Shown here piece by piece: positions 42,629 to 55,500 of a stretch of 64,000 bases of DNA. The stretch is from NCBI GenBank assembly GCA_019096155.1, contig JAHCVI010000003.1:2542001-2606000 (forward strand). The letters run 5' to 3'. Origin of the DNA: Staphylotrichum longicolle. Its lineage: Eukaryota; Ascomycota; Sordariomycetes; Sordariales; Chaetomiaceae. Position 1 is the first letter of the stretch. The number at the start of each line of letters is the position of its first letter. The notes beneath the pieces are model-generated. The model was not told the DNA's origin. It did not search any database and saw nothing but the letters and a program-made list of their open reading frames with translations. A program made the translations under genes and the position numbers.

Positions 42629-45600
42629 TGTTGCAGCACCCAGGCCCGGGTTCCGCGCGGCCAACGGCGTTCTGTCACCAGACGAGGGGTCCTAAGACGC
42701 TTGAGAGCCCGTGTCGGTGTGCCATGAGCTGCAGAGCGTGTTAGTCGTGAATGGTGAGAAGTGAGCAGTGGCCACGCTGCCAGGTCACGGGCAGGTCGGT
42801 GTACTGTGTAGTACGGGGGGTCGAGTCGGAGTGCGCAGATCGAGCCCCTGCTCTCACTTCATGCCGGACAGCAAAAGTCGCGGCGTACGACAAGAGAGAT
42901 TGGATACAGTATAATGCGGCAGGTGGATGGGGAGAGATCGACCAGACAGTGATGCCCTCGGTATTCCGTACAGAGCGAGAGAGGGCGCGGAGGGAGGGAG
43001 AGAGTGGAAGAGAGGGACCGGGCCTGCGGGTGCAGCGTCGCGTGGGACGAGGAATGCAACGGCGGAAAATACCAGTCGGGAAATCCACAGAGATTCTTTC
43101 GGGACGGGTGGGCTGGATTGGATAGATAGGATGAGGTGTCTTGCCTTCCTGGGGAGTTCTGGGGCGGGCTGCTCTAGCAGGAAAGATCTGCGGGTGCACC
43201 ACCACAGCAGCCCGTCTCGCCTGTGAACTGGATGGACCTGGACTCGACCGGGCTGCGGGATTGAAGGGGCCAGATGTCGAGGTCAGTTTACCCCTGGCTC
43301 AGGCTGCATCTCACCAACCCGCGCAGTTTGAGAGGATGGGAGCGGTTTGGGTGATGCGTACGAAGGTAGGAAATTTTCTCAGGTTTAGGGTCAAAGTCGG
43401 TTGCCAAATGGGCAGGGCGTTGGGATGGGAGCAAGCTCAGAGCGGGCAACGGTTCAACGGCAGGAACGCACGCACACAGAAGCACGGAACCTGGAAGTCT
43501 CAATTCGACCTGACCCGTCCCTGCCTGAACTTTCAATTTCTGGGGTGCGATCATCCAGTCGAGCAGTGACGGACTGGGCTGGCTGGGCCCAGCCGCCCCT
43601 TCCACTGCCCAGACCGAGCACCCATGGACCCCTGCCCTGGGCTGGCCCCTGGGAAGGAACGCCGTTCATCCCCACTTTCCCCAAAGCAAGGGAGCGAGCT
43701 CAGGCATGACAGGGGCTGCGCTTGCTGGCTAAAAGGGCCCGCCCAGGAAACTGAGAGGAAGCTGAGGAGCGGAAGCCACCGAAATGCTTGGGTCGCCAAG
43801 CTCTGGCCCCTCTGTCCCCGTCTTGAGCTTCTCCGTTCCTCCAAACACAAAACAGACGAGGATTCAGGAACAGTAACATCCACGAGGCGCCCTGCCCCGA
43901 ACTCCCGCCCCCTCTCGGCACTTTGCTGTGCAAAAGCCGTCTGTAAATTGCCAGCCAAATGAATCAGGCGCGTACGCGACGCCATGCGAAGCACAGCAGC
44001 TCGCACCATTTGGGATCTCAGCGCTACACAGTACACGGGCAGTCCCGGACTTGCACAACCACAGGCCCTTCTGGATCTGGGCCACACACGGATGTATGCT
44101 CCTCTGATGGAACACACAAGACACCACCGCAACGACACGACCCTCCGCAGCACGTGGCGTATCGATGCGGCTAGCTCCGGTGGCTGAGGGAATCCCGATG
44201 CTAGGTTTGCGGCGTTGGGCCTTCATGGATCGAGACTGGCTGGAATCCAGAGCGACTGTCCGATTAGAGTTGGGCGTTTCGATCAGGGCGCCAGGGTTCG
44301 TCTGATGCGCACCGCTCGTCCAGCCCGTGCCTCCGCCCTGCTTCGAGCAACCCCAGCCGAGGCCAGCCCACCATCGGTGAAGCCGTCCACCGGCCCCGAA
44401 CGATACCCGGAGAGTGCGCCAGGTGGGAGCTCAAAACCTTGGATGCTGTCATCAGCTGGTGTTTTCAAAAAACATCATGGCCATGATCTGCCCCCCACGA
44501 GCCACTTCGAGCCCAGAAGTGTTGACATCATCACCCGTCCTGCTGGTCCCTTGGGCCATCCTCGACAGTCCGTCGTGTCATGGGCTGTGCGACCGGTACT
44601 CCGTACGCTTCGGCGGTTCGCATCACTGTCAACCAAAGCGATATTGCGGGGAACCTCGCTTGGGAGTTGTATGCCGCCCTCTTGGTACCGCAAATGCCGG
44701 GGAGACGGCCTCGTTGGTGAAACCTGGGAGGCGACGGTTCTTGGCCACCAGCAAGACTCGCACCAAAAAATCCCCCAAAACGGAGCCACCGTCCGAGTCT
44801 GTTTTCCGCACCCCTTGCTCATTTTCGAGGACGGACACTGTTGACTTGAAGCAAGCCCACTTGAAGGCGTCCTTGAGGCCGTTGAGCTGGCCGACAAAGT
44901 GAACAGCTCGCGGACCCCTCAGAGCATCTGCTTGTTTGCGCGCCAATGGTGGACCGCAAGAAGTTCCCAACAACAGACAGTCGGCTCACTCTCATCTGCT
45001 GGCAATGCACATATATTGGCCAAATATCGGCCGCAGAGAAGTCCTCGTTCCTTCCAGGCAGACCCCATTCCGGGGCGCAATGAGGGGAAGAGTGGTGACC
45101 TGAACAGGCATGAGGGATGCATCGGACACGGCAGAGGTAATATATTTCACCACTGAGAGGGTGAGACCACTCTGGCTAAATTCAATGCCACCATTTTGCC
45201 GGCACACCCAATCAAGCTCTCACCGTATTCAGCTCTTTGCTCCGTCCACGCAGGAGAGCCACATGACGGCTTGTTAATTGCTTGGTCCCGCGAGCATCTG
45301 GTTGCAGACGCCAGTAACGTTCACTGAGAAAACGGCCGTAGTGGTGTTGACGACGCCGCTCAATGAGGCAGACTGGAACGAGACGCATTCTCACGGCCAC
45401 ATTTACGAGAGACAGAGCAACACACACTCGGCCTCGCTGGCTTCGCGAGCCAGCACCCGCTGACCATCGCAAATTCCTCACGTTGTCCTTCGTGCTGTCG
45501 TCGTCGCACTCGCTGGGTCTCAGTCGGGAAGGCGTTACGTGTTTGTTGGTTGAGTGTGTGCGACGGGCAGCCTGGTGCAAAAGCTCGACGAGAAGGTGTA

Positions 45601-47729
45601 AAATCGGCCCAGATATCTTCACTCGCTCGCCAAGCGACATCAAGTGCTTTCGTCCTGTTCGCGGTAGGCGATGACGGCCTCGATCTTCTTGTCTTCGGCC
45701 ACTGACTGATCCGAAAACTTCAGCAAGATGTTGAGCCTCGCCCCTTGCTCGCTTGCTCTGCCCCGTCATTGGCTACGGAGCGGGCTGGTGCATCCAGAGC
45801 GTTCTTGGGCTCTGGATGTTACCATGGGACGGGCCCGGCTCCTAGTCAGTCGTCTCCGAAACACACCATGCCAGCATTGTTGGACGGGTGGAACAGATGC
45901 CCAGACGAGAAAGCAAGCGCGCGTCTTACATCCTCCGTGCATTCCAGCACCGCCAGATTCTCTGTACTCGCGTGTGGAATGTTGGAGGATCAACCGAGCG
46001 CAGAAATGACTTCTCGTTGACGCACCGTTATCCAGACCCTAGCTCATAGCTGTCAGTTCGAAACACACAAGCCTTGCAAGCTGACGCCACCAATTCCACC
46101 CTCAACCGTGGTGGGAAGATCGAGATGCAACTTCGATTTCCACCTGTCGGCTGGTCGGGAGCCCCAGCTTCCTCCTCCGTCAGCTCACCAATTGCCGAGA
46201 AGGCCCTCGCTAACCGCTTCCCCCCCTCCCCAGCGCCGCCTTCCCACTGTCAAGCTTGCCCAGACCTCGTCGATCGGTGGCGGCACCCGGAGAAGCGACT
46301 GAGACGCTGCAGAGGACGGCGACTCTGTGGCATGAACATTTCGAAATTGTACTGTGGTATGCTCATGCCTGACCGTCATCCTCCAGTGTTACTCTCGTCT
46401 GCTTGGGACCTGAACGGACACAAACCCCATGAGGCTCCATGAGAGTTCTGATGCCAACATAAACCACAGTGACATGAAGCTCCCGAAGCTCTGGATTGCA
46501 TCGCATAAGCCACTTTCTGGTCGAGGTTTGGCCGAGTGTGGGAAGTCACGCCGAGGCGCATGTGCTTCCACCAAGATCAAGGCCTTCGCCTACGGCCTTA
46601 CTCGGCGACGGCTGAACAGAGACAAGCTGCGGTACCAAAAAGTCGCCAAGCCAGACGATAACGGAAGGCCTCGCTCCTTGTCAGTGGTTCTCGGCAGTCT
46701 TCCATCAATTGTTCCGTTACACTGAACCACATGCCGCTCATTATTAACGAGTCGGCGACCTTGGGGCGCATCCGCCTGAGTCCATGCCATGCATGGGCGT
46801 CAATGCCAGCCACCAAGAAAGTCCCCTCGGTTCCTGTCCCTCAGCTTGTATCTGCGACTTGTCGAGATGCCCTCTCTCTCGTCGATAATAAGCTTTTTGA
46901 GGCCAAGAAAATGTTTCTTCGATCCAGCACCACCGCGCACGCTATCCAGGGCCAAGGTCCGAGGCCTTAGCCCAAGCCCCTGGCTCATGCTTCGGCCTCC
47001 CTTGCCCAGCAGCCGGCAGCTGGCGTGGCTTTTGGCCGAGCCACGGACCAATCGAGGGCCTTCGCCCGTTTCTCATCAATGTCCCGTCCCCTCGGAAAGT
47101 CTGGTTTGGCAGGGATTACCCCGGTGCATGACAGATCCTCAGCCAGACCCCTTGCTCATTCATCGGCCCTTGGCGACGCGCTTGTTCCCCCCCCGGATCT
47201 CTCCCCAGGGAGCTTCTGCCCTCGTGGCCGGCACCCTACATGACTGTGGACACACAGTAAATGAAAACGTCCCACAGCAGGCTATTAGGCTCAAGGCCAG
47301 CGCGCAAATTGCCCTGTAAATGCTCCCCGTCCTCGCGTACGGGGCGATGGCGAGGGGATTTGCACACTAATTATTCTGATGCGCGGTGGCTAGCAGCCCG
47401 CTACTTGTCCTGTTGTCTCGGATCGTCGACGGATCTTCGACGGGATCCCCCGTCCAATTCCCGGCACCCTTGCCCGGGTTGTTGTCCTGTCGACTCGAGA
47501 GCATTTCTTTCCTGTCTCGTCTCTCCTCTCCCGCATTCCCCAGAGAAAAAAGAACCCCGTGATGCCACCATTGGGCGCGATGGTGAGGAGATCCTGGTGA
47601 TAACATCTCGGGCTCAGCAGCAGCTCAGATGCTTGGACGAGGCGGACCGGGGCCGTATCAGGACCAAACGACGGCCGCAGCAGACGCGCAGCGCAAGCAC
47701 CAAAGAAGGCTCCCCCGAACCGGCACAGC
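42629..47729. other. Long region with no supported gene
   Basis: About 5.1 kb between divergent genes for two cell-surface proteins. Frames of 100-210 codons occur on both strands and overlap one another (for example 44215-44844 plus and 45212-45769 minus), but none shows a family motif, signal peptide or convincing splice pattern. It could hold promoters, long leaders, non-coding RNA or lineage-specific genes I cannot see. Confidence 0.45.
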
Positions 47730-50094
47730 ATGGTCGGGGGCAGACAAGTACTGCTCTCCATCGCAGTGCTCTCCGGTCTTGGGTTCGACAGCGTCCTCGG
47801 AGGTTAGCATTCACTCACCAGACGAAGGAGCAAAAATGAGATGAGGGTTCTTGGCGCTGACTCTCACAACAGCTGCTCGATTTAGACGTCAGGATGGCAC
47901 CGGCACGACAGTCCAGGACGCCCCTGGCGTCGCCAGTACCAGCACGGCGACCCTGGAGGACGTGGTGTCGTCATCGGAGCCAGCAACAATAGCACTTGTT
48001 GCTACCTCGCTGGGGGATTCAACTGGGAGTGCGCCTTCAGGAGGAGGAGGACCACAGGGCTTCAGCTCCAGCGGGTTAGGGGTAACTGTCCAAGCCGAGG
48101 CACTTCTCGCTACGTCAACGGGGGCCGAGTTCGTTGATCCGGGGGCCTTTGGAGCAGGCGGGACCTTGACCTCCGATACGCGTGCACCCAGCCGGTCTGC
48201 GGACCCGACGAAAATCACCGTCGACCCTGTCTCGGAAACGACTAAGGGGCCGCCTCCAGCAGAGACCAAGACATCGTCAGTCCGAGTCCCGCCAACCCGG
48301 CCGGGGAGACCCGCTGCGCCCGACGCCGGGCAAACCACCTCCTACAACCTTGCCCAGCCCGCGTCAACAACCACAGCTGTTCAAGTTGAAGCAACCACAT
48401 CCGCCCAGGCGACGACAACGGCACCGCGCGGCGGCCCGCCCGGAGGGGGACCCCCCAAACCAACTTCGGTTCAGATCATCCAGGACACGACCGAAAGCGT
48501 GAACCTGGGATATGGCGTCACGTCCTCCGCCGAGCTCAGCGCAGGGCAGACCACCTTTGCCACCTCGACACGCTCTGGCAACGAAACTTTCACCTATATC
48601 CCTTCTGGGGGCGTCAGCTATTGCAAGCCCTCGGACTTGACGGCCGCCGTCACGAGCTGGTCGATTACTCACACAAGCACCATCACCTGGTTCGGCAATC
48701 CAGAAGACTACACACCGCCGTATCCTCCCATCGTCATCCCTCAGCCCACTCAGTCGTGTGTCATCCCCGTCTCCCCGCCGCGGCTGACCATTTCGATCTG
48801 TGCGTCGACCGGCACGGGGACCAAGTACATGACGTGCGAGGTAACAACAACGACCGAGAGCTTTAACTTTGGCGTCCAGACCACCACCGTCCCTGCCATC
48901 GTCTTCCTCACCACGGACAAGAACCCCGCCGTGGTCTACTCGACCATCAAGACGCCCAACTACGGCGTCAGCCAGGAGCCAAAAACACGCGACAACCACG
49001 CCAGCCCCACGAGCGACGGCGTCATCTCGACGCCCGTCTACAACTCCCAAGACGGTCCTCAGGCCGTCTCGGAAACCGCACAGCAGCAGCGTCCGACCCC
49101 AACCCCGGTCACGGTCGCGGTCCAGCCCACCGCCGTCGTCATCAACGGCAACACCATCCGCGACAACCCGGCCCAGCAGACCCAAGTGGTCATCATCGCC
49201 GACCAGACCTTCACCATCGACCCGACCCGCGTCGTCGGCGGGGGCGCCACGATCGACCGCCCCGCGGCGACAGGCGGCGTCTTCGTGCCCACGCCGACCA
49301 GCACCGTCCTCGGCGGCGTCCCCGTCGTCGTCTCCTCCTCGGTCGCCGTCATCGGCGGCTCCTCCTTCACCCTGGGCCCCACCACCACCATCGCCACCGT
49401 CTCGGGCCACACCTTCACCATCGGGCCCAGCACCATCGCCGGGGCCTCCCAGACCCTCCCGCTCCCCACCCTCCCCTCCCCGACCGAGGTCGTCGTCGCA
49501 GGCGGCGACCTCATCACCGCCATCGGCCGCTCGGTGGTCGTCATTCACGGCACCACCCTCACCTACGCCACCGCCACAGACGGCAGCAACAGCCCGACCA
49601 CCATCACCGTCGACGACGACGTCCTGACCCTCGGGCCCGGCGGCGTCACCTTCACCGCGCAAGGGGGGACCGCGGCCGTCACGATCGGCGGGACCGCGTC
49701 GCCGCAGCAGGGCACGCAGTACGCGCTCGTGGGCGGCGCCACCATCACCAAGATCGGCGCGTCCGTCGTCGTCGTCAAGAGCGTCACCTACACGGTGGGG
49801 CCGGGCACGGGGACCACCACGACGGCCGTCGGCGGGGAGATGGTCACCATCCGCCCCGACGGCGTGCAGGTCGGCACGCTGAGCCTGGGGTTCCCCTTTG
49901 GGCCGACGACGGTGATTACGCCCGGGGCCGGGGTGGGTGGTGCCGGGGCCAAGGCGACGAGTACCGCTGCGGGTGGGGGTGGGAATGGGAGCGGCGGGGA
50001 TGGGGAAGAGGATGCTGCCGGAGCGGTCAGGCCTTGGTTGGTGGGGGTTGGGTGGGGGTTGGCGATTGCGCTGATGGTTGGGCGGGTGGTTTAG
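47730..50094 (+). CDS. GPI-anchored Ser/Thr-rich cell-wall protein with degenerate internal repeats
   Basis: Exon 1 is 47730-47802 and exon 2 is 47873-50094 (70 bp intron); the product is about 764 aa. Exon 1 encodes the signal peptide (MVGGRQVLLSIAVLSGLGF), and the join gives SVLG-AARFRRQ, a plausible cleavage area. The mature protein is Thr/Ser/Pro/Gly-rich and presumably O-glycosylated. A central Cys-containing block (SYCKPSD, SCVIPVSPPRLTISIC, MTCEV) may be folded. From about residue 400 there are repeated beta-like units of the pattern V-x-G-G-x-(S/T)-(F/I)-T-(L/I)-x-P, e.g. VIGGSSFTLGP, SGHTFTIGP and VLTLGP. The C-terminus WLVGVGWGLAIALMVGRVV after a small-residue stretch fits a GPI-attachment signal. 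The specific function is unknown; wall location is inferred. Confidence 0.85.
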
Positions 50095-50500
50095 GTCGGT
50101 CTTTTTTTCTGGAGTTGGGAGTTGGGGCTCGGCGCCGGCGTAATTAGGAGTTTGCTTTCTTTATTTGTTTTTGTTTTTGTTATGTTTTGTTTTGTGTGTG
50201 TGTGTGTGTCTGCGAGAAAAAAAGGCAACACGTTGGGGCGGCGCTCTGCTCTGGTTTGGGGGTCGAGGGTATGGTTTACTGTCAGCGGCTTCTTCGCTGG
50301 ACGACAGACAGATTGGAGCCAAACATGGCGAGGACAGTGAGTGGGTGCGATGGTGTGATACCCGGATGCAATCACGGGAAAGGAGGCAGCTTAACCCTTG
50401 TGGTGACGAGTTAGGAAACCTACCAGTGGTGTACGTACATACCTACCTGCGATAAGACCCTGCATATATGCGACAGTTAGACAGGTCCTGAGTCTTCAAG
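50095..50500. other. Convergent intergenic region with GT-rich tract
   Basis: 3' flanks; T-rich then a (GT)n tract of about nine repeats near 50191-50209. No gene seen. Confidence 0.6.
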
Positions 50501-51942
50501 TCATGCTCCTACATTGTGATATCCTGAACTCCGCGCTTCCCATACTGTCCTGTCATCCGTGCCGTCACTCCCCTCCCAGCACATCCGCGCCCGGACGCAA
50601 CCCCTCAAGCCCACCTCCAACTCCTCCAACTTTCTATCCGCCGCCTCCCCCTCCAACCCATACCCCAACCGCACCAACTCGCGCGTCAGCATCTCCTCCA
50701 TCCCGTCAAACACCCCAATCTTTTCCGCAATCCCGTATATCCTCGACGATTCCTGGGCGAGAACAGCGGCGATGGAACCAAGCAACGGCCTGCCTCCCTC
50801 CGCGAGGGCCTTCTCCGCCCCGGCAAACTTGGCGCGATACATGTCTCGGGTCTTGTGCTGCTTCACCGTGTTACGGTGCGCCCCGTGTGTCGCGTCGGCC
50901 AGGATCTCGGCAATCCGCTCGTCCGCCATGAGCAGCGGGAACGGCATCGGGTAGTAGAAGACGGCCCAGGGCGCGGACTGGGCCATTTCCCAGTCGATGA
51001 CGGCGATGATGGTGAGGGTGTCGTTCACGAGTAGGTTCTGGATGCCCATGTCCATGTGGTTGAGAGGGAAGGGGCCGTCATGGTTGAAGATGTCTGTGCT
51101 GCGTACGATGTCGTGAAAGGTGAACAAGCCGAGGCGGGTGAGGTGCGTGGTGTCCTTGTTGTTGTTGATTGCCCGGTCGAGGCGAGCTTTGGCAACGGCT
51201 GAGAGGTATTCCTTTGCGGAAGAAAAGGGCCCAAAGTTGGGGAGGCCGTCTGACGCCGCGGCAGCCACGGGGCCGATGACAGGTCCGCTGTCTTCAGAAA
51301 AGTGTGATATGGAGCCGATCTGGGGAAAGGTGAAAGTTGCAAGCTGGGCCTGGAACAAAGTCCACTGGCCAAGGATGCGGTCTTGTGTCTCCAACTAGGA
51401 AATGTTAGCATCTCCTTGTAAGGGATGTAAATATCGTCGAAACAATCCCGGATGGCAGAACATACTGGCAGGTTTTACACACTATGGTCCACGTCTTGCA
51501 ACAAGTTCCCATAGAAACCCTCAATGAGCATGTAGGGGGCTCCCGCTTTGGCAGCCCTCGCAGAACCTGGTGCCTCGTACGCATACATCGTCGGGAATGG
51601 GATTGCCGTGACACTATGGCGCAGAAATGCCATCGTCGCAGCTTCGCACTGCATGATATACGCCTCATCATGGTCGCTGGCCTTGCTGTCGGGATGTCTC
51701 GGCAGGCGAACACGGGCAATGACCAGACGGCCGTCCAGGGCGAAACACTCGAAGCAGCACCAGTACTGTCCGGCAGAGAACGGCTCGCTCATGGACACAG
51801 ACGACCCCAAGACGGCTTCGACGTGGTCAACCAGTGCCGCCTTGTCGAGAGATGCCATGAGCGATTCGAGGCGTTGCTTCATGGTCCCGTAGTCCCAGTC
51901 CTCGTAGCTGGTCCAGCGCTCACTGGGCCGTTGGCTGGGCAT
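50501..51942 (-). CDS. Aminoglycoside phosphotransferase (APH)-fold kinase-like protein
   Basis: Exon 1 is 51942-51481 and exon 2 is 51394-50501 (86 bp intron, GTGTAA donor); the product is about 451 aa. The N-lobe has SAGQYWCCFECFALDGRLVI with a likely ATP-site lysine replaced by Arg (VIARVRLP), and MLIEGFYGN at the hinge. The C-lobe has the catalytic HxDxxxxN motif as HMDMGIQN and the metal-binding DWE as AVIDWEMAQSAPWA. These are the APH/choline-kinase superfamily marks. In filamentous fungi this family is large and mostly of unknown substrate; antibiotic resistance should not be assumed. The start at 51942 is the first ATG in frame. Confidence 0.88.
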
Positions 51943-52531
51943 GTTGTATGTTGTCCTTTTGTCGACGTGACCCTTGTGTGCTTTTGATGTGGTCTCGAGG
52001 CCGCTCTCGAGTTGGTGGTCAAGTCGGAAAGGAAGATGTTAACTCAAGAAAAGTCTGGTTGGTTAGTGTCGTGTTGTTGGAAGATCTTCGAATCGGCGAG
52101 CCCGAATGGGACAGACGCAGGCACAGGACTCTGACCAGGACGAAATCCTTTCGACAAGTGAGGGCCTAGCACCAAAACGACCGACACCAGCCGTCTGAGG
52201 CTTGCCGACTTATTCTCTTGGGCGAGGCAGCTCTGGTTGCTGCGTGTTGATAGGGAAAAACAAGCCAGCAACACACACCACAAACATCAAGACTGGTGCA
52301 AAGAGAGCCCGGTCTACTAAATTCCACATGTGTTGAACGACCGACTACCTGCTAGCATTAACCATAACTCAAGCGCAGAGCCACACGACTTGCGCAAATC
52401 CCAAGCATATCAAAGCACCCAGGTGCAGGTAATCAGAGGATCGACGACCGAGCCAGCCCCTGAGGCAAGAAGGAAACATAAACAAAACAAGTACCCATCC
52501 CCGACTCTCACTCAACCAAACCCCGGCTACC
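51943..52531. other. Intergenic region, APH-like gene to F-box gene
   Basis: About 590 bp upstream of the APH-like gene. No further feature recognised. Confidence 0.55.
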
Positions 52532-55500
52532 TCACACCCACTTGCCCTTCCCCTTCCCCCTGACCTCCAGCGGCGGGTACTCATCCCCATCCCCATCCGC
52601 ACCGCCACCCCCATTGATCCCCTGACCCGCAGCCTCGTCCATCTCCCTCACCCTTCTCAGCCGCGCCTCCTCCTCCTCCAAGCTCAACCTCAGCGCAAGC
52701 GCCAAGTCGTCATCATCGGCGTCCGCTCCAACAACCTCACGCGCAGCCCCGACATACTCAGCCGCTTGCTGCTCCCCGAGCCGGCCCACATAGCCAGCCT
52801 CCGGCGACGTCGACAGCGACCGCCCTTTCCCCTTTCCCTTCCCGGTCTTGACGCGCACCTCACACCCCCATTCGGCGCCGCCCTCTTCCCGGGATATCGA
52901 CATGTCCGCCTCCGGCGCCCACGCTTCACCCTCGTCCTGACCCCCAACGCCTTCCAGCAGCGACAGCCGAATCGCCCTCTGAATCTGCGCCTCATAATCA
53001 TCGCCGTCCACACCGCCCTCCTGCACGACCGGTAAGCCCGCGCCAGCACCACCACTCCCACTCGGCCCGACGCCGCCCGACAAGCTCCCTTCGGGCGTGG
53101 CCGCATCCAGCCCCGCAGCACTGCCCCCCATCTCGCTGCTGGCCGTCTCGCTCGCCCCGCTCGTCGTCCGGCGCATCTCCTCCTCGGCCGCGAACGCCTC
53201 TTCCGAGATCATACGCGCGTACTGCATCGACTCCTCCTCAGTGAGCTCGCCGAGGCCGACGCCGAAGCGCTTCCGCAGGCGGTCGATCTCGCGCGAGCGG
53301 TGCTCCTGCTCCTGGCGCAGCTCCGCCTCCTCGGCTGCGATGTAACTCGACACGGTGCCGTTGTGGCGGCGCGAGGCCAGGCGGCCGTGGATGTCGGCGT
53401 GTCGCAGGCGGCGCTTGCGGCCGGGCCCTTGGGCGGTGGAGCTGTATGTCCAGAAGCGGATGAAGGTGCCGAAGGCGAGGACGCCGCGGAGCACGGCCGG
53501 GTCTGGGTCGAGAGCGATGGCGCGGACGGCAAAGTAGTTTGCATGTTGGAGCGCCGGGTTGGTGTTGAGGATGTGACGGGGGATACGACCTGAAGACTTG
53601 CCATTGAGTGTCCGGATTGGGTCGAGCGAGGATGCGAGCGGGTCCCAGGCCTGGACAAGACTGTCGCTGCCACCGTGGACGACGTAGAGTGCTGATACGG
53701 CGAGCGCGGTGATCTCGGGTGAGTCGGTTTGGATGACTCGCAGGGGGTGGACGACTGGCGACGCGGTATCGCGCATGTTCCATACGATGACGGAGCCCGT
53801 ATTAGTTCCGATGGCGAGAAGGCGCGCGCGCCGCCCGGGGATTTCGCCTGTCGACTGCTTGGATGTCGGAGTGCCAGGCGTGTTGGCTCCGGACGCCTGC
53901 GACTCTGCGAGCAGGGGATCTTCAAACGCTGTCATGACGCCGAAGGTAGACATGTCCACCGCACTCGCAGTGATCTCCGTGATGGCGTTGTGCTTGAACA
54001 CAAACTCGCAGGACCGCCACTCCTCGGTGTCCACCCGTCCTGGGATGAAACCAAGTCGGGGCGTGCTGAGCCCAGAGGCCGGCGACAGTGTCCCGTTCCC
54101 GTCGCTGGGAGCTTCAAGGCCAACCTTGAAACTCTCAGCCACGTCTTCTCCTCCAAAGATGGACTTGCGAGGAGCGAGAGACACGGCAACCGGGGTCAAG
54201 GCTCCCGAAGGCGTGGATTGCTCTGTCACGTTGCTGGCCTTGACGAACCTGCGGACAGAAGCACGCTCGGCCTCCTCGTTGCCGCAGGTAATGACGAAGA
54301 TGGACTCTCCGCCGCCGGTTTCGCCTCCAGCAGCAAAGTCGACTTCGAGTCTACGCAGCATGTCCCAGCCCTGGCACACCTTTCTGAAGTGCGCGGGCGT
54401 ATGCCGGAAGAACTGCTCCATCTCCCTGGCCTCGGCGACGATCTGCTCTCTGCTCAGGTCCATCGAATTGGCCGAGGATCTCGGAGAGTACGCGCCAGAT
54501 ACAGCGTTTTTGTCAAACTCATCCGGGCTTGCAGTACGCCGGGTCGTCTCGATGAGCCCCCAGTACGCGGTGCGGCCAGCATGCCAGGCGTCCTTGACCA
54601 CATCCTCAGCTTTGCCCTTGTGGAGAGGAGGACTCGGGGGCTCGGTGAGGTAGTAAACCTCCCCGAGAGCGTTCAATGCCACGGCCCAGACTCGCCCCAA
54701 GGCCTTTCGCCGCAGGCTGTACTGATTGTCGACCTTGATGTCGATGATCGGGACACCAGGGCTGAGTACCCAGCGGGCGGTCATGTCCCCATCCCCATAA
54801 CGGGGACCTGCAGACTCGTGGCCCAGGGCATAGCTCGTTACCACGCCGAGCGTGGATCCAACCATGATCCCGACCATGGACTGCGTCGTGGACGTCACAT
54901 TGGACGATTTAGCGATCCAGACACAACTGATCGCATCAGTCAACCCCGGAATTTTGGGGATCTCGGGCGGGGTATCGACCAGTTCAGCTTCGCGTCCGAG
55001 GTAGTGCCCGCGCAGCTGCCCAGCGGCCTTGTAGTACACGCGGCCGCCAGGAAAACCCTCGCCACCGACGAAGCCATACGACTGGCTCACGTCTATGACG
55101 TTGGGCACAGCGGCCGGGCCCTCGCCAACCCCAAAGAACTCGAGGTTGGGAAACACCTCGTCCAGCTGTTGGAACGAGAAGGGGTCGTCCAGGCCCCATT
55201 TCTCGATCCTGCCAGTGGTGGGGTCGCTGACCGTGGCCACGCCAAGGTCGCGCGTCCCATGTATCACCCTGGGGCCCTTCTTCCCGCCAATGAAGTCAGC
55301 GTGGAGATGGCTGATCATCCACGGGAGCTTCGAGTTGTACGTCAACACGGCACTCGCCTTCTTCCCGGACTGGCTGGACCGCGCGGACGCTCCAATGCTG
55401 CCCGGCTTGCCGCGGACCACACTGCGCAGCAGGCGCGTGCGGAGCAGGTATTCGCTGCGCCAGGAGGCGAGGGGAGTCAGCCGTGTGAAGTAGCGGACCT

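Noticed and set aside
44215..45769. Frames of 185-209 codons in the 42.6-47.7 kb region
   Set aside because: Overlapping alternatives on both strands, mixed composition, no recognisable family or splice structure.
48364..49662. 432-codon minus-strand frame (Gly/Asp/Arg-rich)
   Set aside because: Antisense shadow of the GPI-type wall protein repeats; low-complexity product with no motifs.
50501..51942. Antibiotic-resistance gene
   Set aside because: The APH fold is shared by a large, diverse fungal family of unknown substrates; motif presence does not support a resistance call.
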